From contig JACKHZ010000011.1 in the NCBI GenBank assembly GCA_020638735.1, positions 186,001 through 250,000 on the forward strand: 64,000 nt of DNA, in the 5' to 3' direction. Shown here piece by piece: positions 1 through 9,151 of this stretch (position 1 is the first letter of the stretch; every line of letters begins with the position of its first letter). The position numbers and the translations under genes are program-made. The stretch is from Planctomycetota bacterium (lineage in GTDB: Bacteria > Planctomycetota > UBA1135 > UBA2386). The notes beneath the pieces are model-generated. The model saw only the letters and a list, made by a program, of their open reading frames with translations, searched no databases and was not told where the DNA came from.

Positions 1-586
1 TCTGCACGACGTTGCGGTGCTCGCCGTCGTCGTAGGTCGACCCTTCTGCCTGCAGGAAGCTGTCGAACTCGTAGCGCCCCGGCCCGAGCGGCTTGGTCGG
101 GTCGAAGCGGTGGGCGCCGTTGCCCCAGGTGCCGAACCAGATCCGGCCGCGCGAGTCGCACAGCAGGCTCAGCACCAGGTTGGCGTTGAGGCCCGGGCCC
201 CAGAGGTCCGCGTCGCCGTCCCACGGGATGGCGACGGCCACGAACGACGCGCCGTCGAACCGGCACAGGCCGCGGTCGGTGCCGAACCAGAGGTTGCCGG
301 CGTCGTCGTGGGTGATTGCGTCGACGCGGTCGCCGACCAGGCCGTCGCTCCGGCGGTAGTTGCGGAACGACGCGCCGTCGTAGCGATAGACGCCGGCGTC
401 GTTGGTGCCGAACCACAGGGAGCCGTCCGGGTGCAGGTGGCCGCAGCGCACCGAGCTCGTCTCCCTGGCCGGCGGTCGCGGTGCGGCCGGCGTCGGCGCC
501 CTGTCCGGCGGCGCCGGGTTCCCCGAGCTGCACGAGCAGATGGCGACGGCGATGCAGGTCGCGAGGGAGCTGGCGCGAATGGGCAT
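1..586 (-). CDS. Two-component-regulator-propeller-like exported protein (3' end outside window)
   Basis: An open minus-strand frame begins at ATG 586 and runs off the left edge, giving 195 residues. The N-terminus (MPIRASSLATCIAVAICSCS) is a signal peptide with a possible but non-canonical lipobox. It is followed by a Pro/Ala-rich linker. From about residue 55 there are repeated blades with LWFGT, GVYRYDGASFRNYR, LWFGTDRGLCRFDGASF and IWFGTWGNGAHRFDP, the pattern of Reg_prop repeats (PF07494) found in hybrid sensor ectodomains and in stand-alone exported propellers. Whether a kinase or other output domain follows is outside the window. A TTGACA hexamer lies on the minus strand at 620-625, but I could not find a convincing -10. 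It is divergent from guaB. Confidence 0.72.
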   Translation of the reverse strand, partial: MPIRASSLATCIAVAICSCSSGNPAPPDRAPTPAAPRPPARETSSVRCGHLHPDGSLWFGTNDAGVYRYDGASFRNYRRSDGLVGDRVDAITHDDAGNLWFGTDRGLCRFDGASFVAVAIPWDGDADLWGPGLNANLVLSLLCDSRGRIWFGTWGNGAHRFDPTKPLGPGRYEFDSFLQAEGSTYDDGEHRNVVQ

Positions 587-724
587 GCCGTCGATGCAAC
601 CAGTTGGCGCGGCGCGTCGTGTCAACGATCCGTAAGGACGGAGCGCGTCCGCCGCCGGTGTCACGGCGGGCCGGCCGGCGTCGGACTTTCCTGTCGCCCC
701 ATGGCGCCGACCCCACCGGATCGC

Positions 725-730
725 TACCGT
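725..730 (+). promoter_or_regulatory. Candidate -10 element ahead of guaB
   Basis: TACCGT sits inside CGCTACCGTCTTC, a 13-mer repeated exactly in front of rplC (23658-23670). A TSS about 7 nt downstream would precede the TTG start at 767 and exclude the upstream in-frame ATG at 701. The -35 is poor (TGGCGC at 702-707). The call rests mainly on the recurrence of this motif in the window. Confidence 0.4.
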
Positions 731-766
731 CTTCACGCTTTCCCGACCACCCTGGAGAAAGCGACT

Positions 767-2224
767 TTGGCTGAGTTCCTCGGCGAAGGCCTCACCTACG
801 ACGACGTCCTGCTGGTGCCGCAGATGGCCTCGGCGCTGCCCCGCGACGTCGACACGACGACCCGCATCTGCCGCGGCGTCACCCTGCCCGTCCCGATCGT
901 CGCGGCGGCGATGGACACGGTCACCGAGTCGCGCATGGCGGTCGCGCTCGCCCAGCAGGGCGGCATCGGCATCATCCACAAGAACCTCTCCGTCGAGCAG
1001 CAGTGCGGCGAGGTCGACAAGGTCAAGCGCTCGGCCAACGGCGTGATCCAGGACCCGGTGGCGCTGTCGCCCGACGACAGCGTCGGCCGCGCCAAGGACC
1101 TGATGCAGGCGCACAAGATCAGCGGCCTGCCGGTGGTCGACGGGCGCCGCGTGGTGGTCGGCATCCTGACCAACCGCGACCTGCGCTTCGTCGACGACCG
1201 CAACGCCAAGGTCGCGGCGGTGATGACGCAGCACAACCTGATCACCGCGCAGCCGGGCACCACGCTCGATCAGGCGCGGCAGATCCTGCGCAGCAACAAG
1301 GTCGAGAAGCTGATCCTGGTCAAGGCCGACGGCACCCTCGCCGGCCTGATCACGATGAAGGACATCCGCGGCACCGAGGAATACCCGAGTGCTGCGCGCG
1401 ACGAGCGCGGTCGCCTCAGGGTCGGCGCGGCGGTCGGCGTGCACGACCTCGAGCGCGTCATGAAGCTGGTCGAGGCCGGCGTCGACGTGGTGGTCGTCGA
1501 CACCGCGCACGGCCACAGCAAGAACGTCATCGACACCGTCGCCGCGATCAAGAAGGCCTGCGGCATCCCGGTGGTGGCCGGCAACATCGGCAGCTACGAC
1601 GGCGCCAAGGCGCTGGTCGACGCCGGCGCCGACGGCGTCAAGGTCGGCATCGGCCCGGGCTCGATCTGCACCACGCGCATCGTCACCGGCTGCGGCGTGC
1701 CGCAGCTCACCGCGGTGCTCGACGCGGTGCGCGCCTGCGCGCCGGGCGACGTGCCGGTGATCGCCGACGGCGGTATCCGGCAGAGCGGCGACATCGTCAA
1801 GGCGCTCGCCGCCGGCGCGTCGACGGTGATGCTCGGTTCGCTGCTCGCCGGCCTCGACGAGTCGCCCGGCGAGACGATCCTCTACCGCGGCCGTTCGTTC
1901 AAGACGGTGCGCGGCATGGGTTCGCTCGGCGCGATGGAGCGCGGCTCGGCCGATCGCTACGCGCAGGGCGACGTCAAGGAGCGAATGAAGTTCGTGCCCG
2001 AGGGCGTCGAGGGCATGGTGCCCTACAAGGGCGGCGTCGCCGACTACGTCTACCAGCTGGTGGGCGGCATCCGCAGCGGCATGGGCTACTGCGGGTCGCG
2101 CACGCTGACCGAGCTGACCAGCAAGGCGAAGTTCTTGCGCGTCACCGCGGCGAGCCTGCGCGAGTCGCACCCGCACGACATCCAGATCACCAAGGAAGCG
2201 CCCAACTACAGCGGCGAAGCATGA
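767..2224 (+). CDS. guaB: Inosine-5'-monophosphate dehydrogenase
   Basis: Oxidises IMP to XMP with NAD+, the committed step to GMP, in the cytoplasm. The TTG start at 767 gives 485 residues, the family's usual length, beginning next to the conserved EGLTYDDVLLVPQ. It has an upstream GGAG at 754-757; the frame is open further upstream but without similarity. A (beta/alpha)8 barrel is interrupted by two CBS domains at about residues 95-210 (for example KISGLPVVDGRRVVVGILTN). The catalytic loop GPGSICTTR places the nucleophile at Cys301. The flap region (GMGSLGAMERGSADRY) and the C-terminal GGIRSGMGYCG are intact. The stop overlaps the guaA start (ATGA), so the two are translationally coupled. 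Confidence 0.96.
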   Translation: MAEFLGEGLTYDDVLLVPQMASALPRDVDTTTRICRGVTLPVPIVAAAMDTVTESRMAVALAQQGGIGIIHKNLSVEQQCGEVDKVKRSANGVIQDPVALSPDDSVGRAKDLMQAHKISGLPVVDGRRVVVGILTNRDLRFVDDRNAKVAAVMTQHNLITAQPGTTLDQARQILRSNKVEKLILVKADGTLAGLITMKDIRGTEEYPSAARDERGRLRVGAAVGVHDLERVMKLVEAGVDVVVVDTAHGHSKNVIDTVAAIKKACGIPVVAGNIGSYDGAKALVDAGADGVKVGIGPGSICTTRIVTGCGVPQLTAVLDAVRACAPGDVPVIADGGIRQSGDIVKALAAGASTVMLGSLLAGLDESPGETILYRGRSFKTVRGMGSLGAMERGSADRYAQGDVKERMKFVPEGVEGMVPYKGGVADYVYQLVGGIRSGMGYCGSRTLTELTSKAKFLRVTAASLRESHPHDIQITKEAPNYSGEA

Positions 2225-3816
2225 GCCAGCAGCAACACTCCGCAGTCCCCGACGCCGCCGCCAACGAAGGGCCGATGGGCGGCGTGCTGATCGTCGACTT
2301 CGGCGCCCAGTACTGCCAGCTGATCGCGCGCCGGGTCCGTGAGATGGGCGTGTTCTCGCGCATCACGGTGCCGGAGCGGGCGATGTTCACGCTGCAGCAC
2401 ATGCGGCCGAAGGCGATCATCCTCAGCGGCGGGCCGCGCTCGGTCTACGCGCACGACGCGCCGGCGCTCGACGCGGCGATCCTCGAGCAGGGCATCCCGG
2501 TGCTCGGCATCTGCTACGGCCTGCAATGGATGGCGCAGCACACCGGCGGCGAGGTCACGCCGGCCAAGGAGGGCGCCGAGTACGGGCGCACCCGCCTCGA
2601 CGTGACCGACGCCGAAGGTCTGCTCGCCGGCGTGCGCCAGGGCGGCACCGTCTGGATGTCGCACGGCGACAAGGTGGCGCGTCTCGGCCAGGGCTTCGAG
2701 GTGTTGGCGAAGAGCGAGCCGTGTCCGTTCGCGGTGGTCGGCAACCGGACCAAGGGTTTCTACGGACTGCAGTTCCACCCGGAGGTCGCGCACAGCGAGG
2801 ACGGCACCCGCATCCTGCAGAACTTCGTGCGCGACATCGCCGGCTGTCCGGCCGACTGGAACCCCGGCGACCTGGCCGAACGCAAGGTCGCGGCGATCGC
2901 CCAGCAGGTCGGCGACGACGGCGAGGTCGTGATGGGTCTGTCCGGCGGCGTCGACAGTTCGGTGGCAGCGGTGCTGGTGCACCGCGCGATCGGCAAACGG
3001 CTGCACTGCGTGTTCGTCGACAACGGCCTGCTGCGCCAGGGCGAGCGCGAGGGCGTCGAGGAGCTGTTCCGCGACCACTACCACATGGACCTGAAGGTCG
3101 TCGACGCCAGCGAGCGCTTCCTCGGCCAGCTGGCCGGCGTCACCGACCCCGAGCAGAAGCGCAAGATCATCGGTCGGGTGTTCGTCGACGTGTTCCGCGA
3201 CGAGGCCAAGGCCTTCCAGAAGGCGCACTTCCTCGGCCAGGGCACGCTGTATCCGGACGTCATCGAGTCGGTCGCCGCGCACGGCGGCGCGACCTCGACG
3301 ATCAAGAGCCACCACAACGTCGGCGGTCTGCCCGAAGACCTCGACATGCAGCTGGTCGAGCCGCTGCGCGACCTGTTCAAGGACGAGGTGCGGCTGCTCG
3401 GTCGCGAGATCGGGCTGCCGTCGAGCCTGGTCGATCGCCAGCCGTTCCCCGGGCCGGGCCTCGCGGTGCGCTGCCTCGGCGAGGTGACCAGGGAGAAGCT
3501 CGAGCCGCTGCGCGGCGCCGACGCGGTGGTGCGCGAGGAGGTCGAGAAGAACGGCCTGCAGGCCGGGCTCTGGCAGTACTTCGCCGTCTACGTGCCGCAG
3601 AAGACCGTCGGCGTGAAGGGCGACGCGCGCGTTTACGAGGACATCTGCATCGTGCGCCTGGTGTCGAGCCAGGACGCGATGACCGCCGACTGGGAGCTGC
3701 TGCCGGCCGACGTGCTGCGGCGCATCTCCAACCGCATCCTCAACGAAGTCGCCGGCTTCTCGCGCGTCTGCCTGGACATCTCGTCGAAGCCGCCGGCGAC
3801 GATCGAGTGGGAGTGA
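2221..3816 (+). CDS. guaA: GMP synthase (glutamine-hydrolysing)
   Basis: Converts XMP to GMP using ATP and glutamine. It has 531 residues, the standard two-domain length. The N-terminal class I amidotransferase domain (about 20-210) has its nucleophile at Cys98 (GICYGLQ) and the His/Glu pair in GLQFHPEV. The ATP pyrophosphatase domain begins near 220 with the PP-loop GLSGGVDSSVAA. The C-terminal dimerisation domain carries PFPGPGLAVRCLGEVT and ends KPPATIEWE as usual for the family. The ATG overlaps the guaB stop by 4 nt. guaB-guaA is a common operon order, so function and context agree. Confidence 0.97.
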   Translation: MSQQQHSAVPDAAANEGPMGGVLIVDFGAQYCQLIARRVREMGVFSRITVPERAMFTLQHMRPKAIILSGGPRSVYAHDAPALDAAILEQGIPVLGICYGLQWMAQHTGGEVTPAKEGAEYGRTRLDVTDAEGLLAGVRQGGTVWMSHGDKVARLGQGFEVLAKSEPCPFAVVGNRTKGFYGLQFHPEVAHSEDGTRILQNFVRDIAGCPADWNPGDLAERKVAAIAQQVGDDGEVVMGLSGGVDSSVAAVLVHRAIGKRLHCVFVDNGLLRQGEREGVEELFRDHYHMDLKVVDASERFLGQLAGVTDPEQKRKIIGRVFVDVFRDEAKAFQKAHFLGQGTLYPDVIESVAAHGGATSTIKSHHNVGGLPEDLDMQLVEPLRDLFKDEVRLLGREIGLPSSLVDRQPFPGPGLAVRCLGEVTREKLEPLRGADAVVREEVEKNGLQAGLWQYFAVYVPQKTVGVKGDARVYEDICIVRLVSSQDAMTADWELLPADVLRRISNRILNEVAGFSRVCLDISSKPPATIEWE

Positions 3817-3850
3817 GCGTCTGCCCGCGCGGCGGCGGTCGGTAGGGGGA

Positions 3851-3866
3851 ATGCCCATGGGGGCAT
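3851..3866 (+). terminator. Stem-loop downstream of guaA
   Basis: Perfect 6-bp stem ATGCCC/GGGCAT with loop ATGG, 35 nt after the guaA stop. There is no U-tract, so it may be a processing or Rho-type 3' end rather than a classical intrinsic terminator. Confidence 0.35.
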
Positions 3867-3903
3867 CGACGTAGGTCGCCGACGTAGGGGAAAGATCCGT
3901 CGT

Positions 3904-3920
3904 GTAGCGCTCGTCGCTAC
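3904..3920 (+). other. Inverted repeat between guaA and cheW
   Basis: GTAGCG and CGCTAC flank CTCGT, a perfect 6-bp inverted repeat 118 nt before the cheW start. It could be a second 3' hairpin of guaA or an operator for the chemotaxis operon. The surrounding 222-nt gap also contains CGACGTAGG repeated at 3868-3890. I could not assign a promoter with confidence. Confidence 0.3.
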
Positions 3921-4038
3921 GCCGAATCGTGGTCTGCCGGGGAAGACTCCGGCTTGGCAAGCCTCGTGCAACGCACCGGCTGGCCAGCGCTCGCCGCATG
4001 CGTCGTGCTGCGGGCACCGGACGCGAGGAGGAGAGGGC

Positions 4039-4605
4039 ATGACCACGATCGAATCACCGACCGAGGAACAGACGAAGGAAGCGCCGGTCGCTGCGGCGGC
4101 CGAGTCGGCGCAGGTGCGCAAGGCGCAGCGTCAGGACACCAAGAGCTCACAGGTCGTCAGCTTCCGGCTCGGCGACGAGGAGTACGGCGTCGACATCATG
4201 ACCGTGCAGGAGATCATCCTGCTCGGCTGCATCACGCAGGTGCCGGAGGTGCCGGAGCACGTGCTCGGCGTCATCAACCTGCGCGGCAACGTCATCCCGA
4301 TCCTCAACCTGCGCCGGCGCTTCGGCATGCCGGACCAACCGGCCGACGACGCGACCCGCATCGTCGTGATGAACCTGAAGGGGCGCACGGTCGGCGTGGT
4401 CGTCGACGGCGTCAACGAGGTGCTGCGCCTGACGGACGAGGAGGTGTCGGCGACGCCCGCCTCGCTGGTCGGTGCCGGCAAGGACTACGTGAAAGGTCTG
4501 GCGCGCCGCAAGGAGCGCCTGCTGATCCTGTTGGACATGGCTCGTCTGCTGGGCGGCAGCGAGTTGGGTGACATTCAAGACCAGGTCGTGAAGGGAGAGG
4601 GCTGA
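4039..4605 (+). CDS. cheW: CheW-type coupling protein
   Basis: Scaffold linking chemoreceptors to the CheA kinase. It has 188 residues: a charged, Ala-rich N-terminal tail (about 1-35) followed by one CheW/SH3-like domain (VVSFRLGDEEYGVDI, VLGVINLRGNVIPILNLR, VMNLKGRTVGVVVDGVNEVL). This is slightly longer than enteric CheW because of the tail. A strong Shine-Dalgarno (GAGGAGGAGAG, 4024-4034) fixes the ATG at 4039. It is the first gene of a tight operon with a receptor, cheA, cheD and cheB; the receptor starts 1 nt after its stop. Confidence 0.93.
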   Translation: MTTIESPTEEQTKEAPVAAAAESAQVRKAQRQDTKSSQVVSFRLGDEEYGVDIMTVQEIILLGCITQVPEVPEHVLGVINLRGNVIPILNLRRRFGMPDQPADDATRIVVMNLKGRTVGVVVDGVNEVLRLTDEEVSATPASLVGAGKDYVKGLARRKERLLILLDMARLLGGSELGDIQDQVVKGEG

Positions 4606-4606
4606 G

Positions 4607-6688
4607 ATGACGAATACGAGCAAGAAGCCTGCGCGGAGCAAGGCCAACAAGGGTGCGGGCGCCGACTTCGGCGTCGCGCTGGACGTGGCGACGAGCAAGC
4701 TGTTCGTCGTCGATTCCGAGCTGCGCGTGCAGTTCGTCAACCGCGCGGCGCGCGAGGCGCTCGGGGTGTTCGCGGGCGCGGGCGTGACGGCCGATCAGGT
4801 CGTCGGCGCCTCGCTGACGACGCTCGCCGGTCCTCGTGCCGGCGCGGTGCGCGACGGCAAGTGGAGCGCGCGCGGTTCGGTCGGCACCGACGTCGTCGCG
4901 TGGAGCGGCAACCCGATGGTCGGCGCGAACGGCGCCTTCCAGGGCGCCGTCGTCAGCTTCGACGTCGTCACCGAGCAGGTGCGCCGCGAGGCGCAGTGCG
5001 GCGAGGCGCAGAAGCTCGTCGCCGCGGTCGGCCAGCAGCAGGCGGTCATCGAGTTCCGCCTCGACGGCACGATCGTCACCGCCAACCAGAACTTCCTCGA
5101 CGCGCTCGGCTACTCGCTGGGCGAGATCCAGGGCAAGCACCACCGCATGTTCGTCGATGCGAAGGACGCGAACACGCCGGAGTACTCGCACTTCTGGCAG
5201 GCGCTGAATCGCGGCGAGCCGCAGACCGGTCAGTATCGCCGCGTCGCCAAGGGCGGCCGCGAGATCTGGATCAGCGCCACCTACTTCCCGATCACCGACG
5301 AGTCCGGCAAGGCGGTCAAGGTGGTCAAGTTCGCCAGCGACGTGACCAAGGAGCGCGAGGCGATGCAGGTCGCCAAGCGTTCGGCGGACTCGATGGACGC
5401 GGTCGCGACCAACATCCTGATCTGCGACGCCGACTTCAACATCACCTACGGCAACAAGAAGTCGGCGCATACGCTGCGCCTGCTGGAGCCCGCGCTGCAG
5501 GCGAAGTTCGGGCTCTCCGCCGAGCAGGCCGCGCACGGGTCGATCGACCGCTTCCACAAGAACCCCAAGCACCAGCGCGACCTGTTGCGTTCGCTTCGCG
5601 GCCGCAACCACCAAGCGGAGTTCCAGCTCGACGAGCACTGGGTCTCGCTCAGCGCGTCGGGGCTGTTCGACCACGACGGCAACTTCGCCGGCGCGATCGT
5701 CAACTGGGAGGTCGTCACCGAGCAGAAGCGCATGGCCAGGGAGATCGAGCAGCGCGCGGCCGCCGAGGCCGAGGCGGCCTCGGTGCTGCGCGGCAAGGTC
5801 GACACCCTGCTGAAGACCGTCGAGGAGGCCGCGCGCGGCGACCTGACGGCCCGGCACGACGTCGCCGGCAGCGACCCGGTCGGCCAGCTCGGCGAGGGCC
5901 TGACGCGCATGATCGGCGATCTGCGCTCGATCATCGTGCAGATCAAGGAGGGCGCGGAGCAGTTCAGCGCCAGCGCCGGCACGATCTCGAACGCGTCGAG
6001 CAGCCTGTCGGAGGCGTCGCAGACCAACGCCGCCACGGTCGAGGAGATGACCGCGTCGGTCGACCAGCTGACCGACAGCATCCGCATGATCGCGCAGAAC
6101 GCCTCCGACGCGAACTCGATCGCCGACGAGACCAGCCGCCGCGCCAAGGCCGGCGGTGAGGCCGTCGACCGGTCGATCACCGCGATGAAGGAGATCAACC
6201 GCTCCAGCGAGCAGATCAGCGAGATCATCCAGGTGATCAGCGAGATCGCCAGCCAGACCAACCTGCTGGCGCTCAACGCCGCGATCGAGGCGGCCCGCGC
6301 CGGCGAGCACGGCCTCGGCTTCGCGGTCGTCGCCGACGAGGTGCGCAAGCTGGCCGAGCGCTCGAGCGAGGCGGCCAAGCAGATCACCGGGCTGATCCGC
6401 GAGTCGACCCAGCGCGTCGTCGAGGGCACCAAGTTGTCCGAGGAGACGGGCCAGGCGCTGACGCAGATCATCGACGGCGTCAACAGCACCGCCGAGTCGA
6501 TCTCGCAGATCGCCAGCGCGACCGACGAGCAGTCGGCCACCGCGCAGGAGGTGGCGCGCGCGATCCAGAACGTCGCCAAGCTGACCGAGAACAACTCCGG
6601 CAACGCGACCGACATGGCCGCGTCGGCGCAGGAGCTGTCGGCGCAGGCGGTGGCGATGAAGGAGCTGGTCCGCCGGTTCAGGATCTGA
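4607..6688 (+). CDS. Soluble PAS-domain methyl-accepting chemotaxis protein
   Basis: Has 693 residues with no signal peptide or transmembrane segment, so it senses in the cytoplasm. Three PAS-like modules are visible: about 20-125, 130-245 (TIVTANQNFLDALGYSLGEI, then WISATYFPITDESG) and 250-385 (ILICDADFNITYGN, then GAIVNWEVVTEQ). A HAMP-like linker at about 400-450 leads to a full receptor signalling domain with the highly conserved hairpin tip (SEIASQTNLLALNAAIEAAR, continuing AGEHGLGFAVVADEVRKLAE). There is no C-terminal NWETF-type tether. PAS modules often bind flavin, haem or small ligands; the ligand cannot be told here. It lies between cheW and cheA, so it is probably their dedicated receptor. 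Confidence 0.92.
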   Translation: MTNTSKKPARSKANKGAGADFGVALDVATSKLFVVDSELRVQFVNRAAREALGVFAGAGVTADQVVGASLTTLAGPRAGAVRDGKWSARGSVGTDVVAWSGNPMVGANGAFQGAVVSFDVVTEQVRREAQCGEAQKLVAAVGQQQAVIEFRLDGTIVTANQNFLDALGYSLGEIQGKHHRMFVDAKDANTPEYSHFWQALNRGEPQTGQYRRVAKGGREIWISATYFPITDESGKAVKVVKFASDVTKEREAMQVAKRSADSMDAVATNILICDADFNITYGNKKSAHTLRLLEPALQAKFGLSAEQAAHGSIDRFHKNPKHQRDLLRSLRGRNHQAEFQLDEHWVSLSASGLFDHDGNFAGAIVNWEVVTEQKRMAREIEQRAAAEAEAASVLRGKVDTLLKTVEEAARGDLTARHDVAGSDPVGQLGEGLTRMIGDLRSIIVQIKEGAEQFSASAGTISNASSSLSEASQTNAATVEEMTASVDQLTDSIRMIAQNASDANSIADETSRRAKAGGEAVDRSITAMKEINRSSEQISEIIQVISEIASQTNLLALNAAIEAARAGEHGLGFAVVADEVRKLAERSSEAAKQITGLIRESTQRVVEGTKLSEETGQALTQIIDGVNSTAESISQIASATDEQSATAQEVARAIQNVAKLTENNSGNATDMAASAQELSAQAVAMKELVRRFRI

Positions 6689-6703
6689 GCGGTCGGGCAG
6701 ACC

Positions 6704-6730
6704 GCGGCGCCGGCGCTTCGCCGGCGCCGC
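6704..6730 (+). terminator. Perfect 12-bp intercistronic stem-loop
   Basis: GCGGCGCCGGCG and its exact complement CGCCGGCGCCGC are separated by CTT, starting 16 nt after the receptor stop and 22 nt before the cheA start. With no U-tract and cheA continuing in the same direction, it more likely attenuates or stabilises mRNA, setting the receptor:kinase ratio, than ends transcription fully. Confidence 0.45.
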
Positions 6731-6752
6731 ACAACCGGGAGGAGAGGGGCAG

Positions 6753-8648
6753 ATGTCTGGTCCGCAGGGCAACGAAGATCTGATCGCCGACTACCTCGGC
6801 GAGGCGCATGACTACCTCGAGCAGCTCAGCGGTCTGTTGATGTCGCTCGCCGACACCGACGAATGGCCGGCCGAGCAGGTCAACCAGCTGTTCCGCAGCG
6901 CGCACTCGCTGAAGGGCCTGTCGGCCTGCTTCGGTTTCGAGGTCACCAACAAGGTCACGCACCAGCTCGAGAACCTGCTCAGCAGGGTCCGCGAGGGCAA
7001 GCTGGTGCCGGACGGCGACGTGGTCAAGGCGATGTTCGCGGCGATCGACCTGGTCACGCACCTGACGGCGGAGATCGCCGGCAGCACGCACGAGCACGCC
7101 AATCCGGACCTGGTGCTCGAGCAACTCCGGGTCGCCGCGGAGCAGAGCGCGGCGCGGCCGCCGGCGGAGCGGGCCGCGGCGAGGGCGCGCAAGGCGACCA
7201 AGCAGGAGCAGGCCAACGCCGAGGCCAACGAGACCGTGCGCGTGCGCATGGAGCGGCTCGATCGCATGGTCAACCTGACCGGCGAGCTGGTGATCGCGCG
7301 CTCGCGGTTCCAGCTGGTGACCCGGCAGCTGCGGCCGCTGCACCGCATCGACGACATGCACACGGCCTTCCGCGAGGCGCAGCTGCTGCACGGTGACCTC
7401 GCCGAGCTGTCGCGCAACCCGAAGGCCGACGCGGCGACCGTCGTCGCGATGGTCGATCGGCTCGGCGAGCAGCTCAACCGCATGCAGTCGCACTGGGGTG
7501 AGCTGGCCGGCACCGGCCGGGTGCTGCGCGACCTGGAGGACGTCGCCTACGACCTCGACGGCGTCGTCGGCGGCATCCACGAGGCGGTGCTGCAGCTGCG
7601 CATGGTGCCGCTCGACAGCGTGCTGCGTCGCCTGCAGCGCGTGGCGCGCGACACCGCCGAGGCGGTCGACAAGCCGGTCGACCTGGAGATCCGCGGCGGT
7701 GACACGCAGATCGACAAGCGCGTCGCCGACGTGCTCGTGAACCCGCTGGTGCACATGCTGCGCAACTCGATCGACCACGGCATCGAGTCGCCGGACAAGC
7801 GGCGCGCCGCCGGCAAGCGCGAGCGCGGCGTGGTCAGCATCCACAGCTTCCAGCGCGGCAGCTCCGTGCTGATCGAGATCCGCGACGACGGCGGCGGCAT
7901 CGACCCGGCGCGGCTGCGGCAGAAGGCGATCGACATCGGCGCCAAGACGCCCGAGGAGGCCGCGGCGTTGAGCGATCGCGAGGCGCAGCGGTTGATCTTC
8001 GCGCCGGGGTTCTCGACCGCCAAGGAGGTCACCGAGGTGTCGGGGCGCGGCATGGGCATGGACATCGTCGCGTCGACGATCAAGAGCCTGCGCGGCACGC
8101 TCGAGCTGACGTCGGAGGTCGGCGTCGGCACGACGTTCACGATCCAGCTGCCGCCGAGCATGTCGATCCTGCAGAGCCTGCTGATCGAGGTCTCCGGCAC
8201 CATGTTCGCGCTGCCGCTGACCGAGGTCCGCGAGATCGTCGAGCTGCTGCCCGGGCGCGTGCAGCCGGTGCAGCAGAAGCCGATGCTGATCGTGCGCGAG
8301 AAGCCGATGCCGCTGGTCTGGCTGCCGGAGACGTACCGCTTCCCCGAAGGGCAGCGGCGCCAGAAGGCGCAGAGCGACGAGATGCAGCACGCGGTGGTGT
8401 TCGGTCACGCCGGCTGCGAAGTGGCCCTGGGCGTCGATCGACTGGTCGGCAAGGAGGACCTGGTCATCAAGCCGTTGTGTTCGGAGCTGACCGAGGTGCC
8501 GGGCCTCGCGGGCATGGCGATCCGCGGCGACGGCAAGGTGACGCTGATCCTGGACCCGTCCGGCTTCGCGGAGTTCGCGATGAGCCGGCAGCAGCACGGT
8601 GTCGGAGCACCGGCCGTCCCGGTCCGCCGGGAACTGGCGGGAGTGTGA
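6753..8648 (+). CDS. cheA: Chemotaxis histidine kinase CheA
   Basis: Autophosphorylates in response to receptor state and donates phosphate to response regulators. It has 631 residues. The P1/Hpt domain has the phospho-His in RSAHSLKGL at His51. A short Ala/Arg-rich linker replaces a recognisable P2 domain. P3 dimerisation is around 155-300. The P4 HATPase shows NPLVHMLRNSIDHGIE (N box), IRDDGGGID (G1) and GRGMGMDIV (G2). A P5 CheW-like domain covers about 505-620. A Shine-Dalgarno GGAGGAG precedes ATG 6753. Lack of P2 suggests weaker or different regulator docking. No CheY is encoded in the window, so the partner is elsewhere. Confidence 0.95.
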   Translation: MSGPQGNEDLIADYLGEAHDYLEQLSGLLMSLADTDEWPAEQVNQLFRSAHSLKGLSACFGFEVTNKVTHQLENLLSRVREGKLVPDGDVVKAMFAAIDLVTHLTAEIAGSTHEHANPDLVLEQLRVAAEQSAARPPAERAAARARKATKQEQANAEANETVRVRMERLDRMVNLTGELVIARSRFQLVTRQLRPLHRIDDMHTAFREAQLLHGDLAELSRNPKADAATVVAMVDRLGEQLNRMQSHWGELAGTGRVLRDLEDVAYDLDGVVGGIHEAVLQLRMVPLDSVLRRLQRVARDTAEAVDKPVDLEIRGGDTQIDKRVADVLVNPLVHMLRNSIDHGIESPDKRRAAGKRERGVVSIHSFQRGSSVLIEIRDDGGGIDPARLRQKAIDIGAKTPEEAAALSDREAQRLIFAPGFSTAKEVTEVSGRGMGMDIVASTIKSLRGTLELTSEVGVGTTFTIQLPPSMSILQSLLIEVSGTMFALPLTEVREIVELLPGRVQPVQQKPMLIVREKPMPLVWLPETYRFPEGQRRQKAQSDEMQHAVVFGHAGCEVALGVDRLVGKEDLVIKPLCSELTEVPGLAGMAIRGDGKVTLILDPSGFAEFAMSRQQHGVGAPAVPVRRELAGV

Positions 8649-9151
8649 GCTTCGATCCCGAACGCATCGTCCAGGTACCGATCGGCGGCATCGCCGTCGC
8701 CAGGTCACCGCAGGTGTTGACCACGCTGCTCGGTTCGTGCGTCGGCATGGTGCTGCAGGACCTGAAGCACCAGGTCGTCGTGCTGGCGCACGTGGTGCGT
8801 CCGCACGGCACGGGCTCCGGCATGGGCCCCGGCTACTTCGCCAACCTGGCGGCGCCGCGCGCGCGCGACCTGGCGCTGCAGCACGGCGCAGACCCGCGCC
8901 AGCTGGTGGTGCGCATGGCCGGCGGCGGCCGCATGAAGGGCATCACCAGCGACATCGGCGAACGCAACGCCGCGGCGATCAAGGAGGCGACCTACGAGCT
9001 CGGCATGGTCTTCGGCGGGCACGTCGACGGACCGGCCGACGGTGGTTGCGTGCTGTTCGCGGACCCGGCGACCGGCCGGGTGCAGGTGAAGAAGCTCGGC
9101 GGGCCGCTCGACGACGCGGCGTGGCGACGCATGCTGAAGGAGGTCGGTTGA
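8645..9151 (+). CDS. cheD: Chemoreceptor glutamine deamidase CheD
   Basis: Deamidates specific receptor glutamines and can modulate adaptation. It has 168 residues from GTG 8645, which overlaps the cheA stop (GTGA). The catalytic Cys32 lies in LLGSCVGM and His49 in LAHVVRP. Also typical are MKGITSDIGERNAAAIKEA and the C-terminal DPATGRVQVKKLGG. The start is supported by the overlap and by similarity beginning at FDPERIVQVPIGG. Its coupling to cheA and cheB shows that this chemosensory system has an adaptation branch even though cheR is absent locally. Confidence 0.92.
   Translation: MSFDPERIVQVPIGGIAVARSPQVLTTLLGSCVGMVLQDLKHQVVVLAHVVRPHGTGSGMGPGYFANLAAPRARDLALQHGADPRQLVVRMAGGGRMKGITSDIGERNAAAIKEATYELGMVFGGHVDGPADGGCVLFADPATGRVQVKKLGGPLDDAAWRRMLKEVG

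Noticed and set aside
17..766. In-frame upstream extension of guaB to near the window edge
   Set aside because: The added 250 residues are Val/Ala/Arg-rich and antisense to the propeller gene; IMPDH similarity starts at 767, where length and ribosome-binding site fit.
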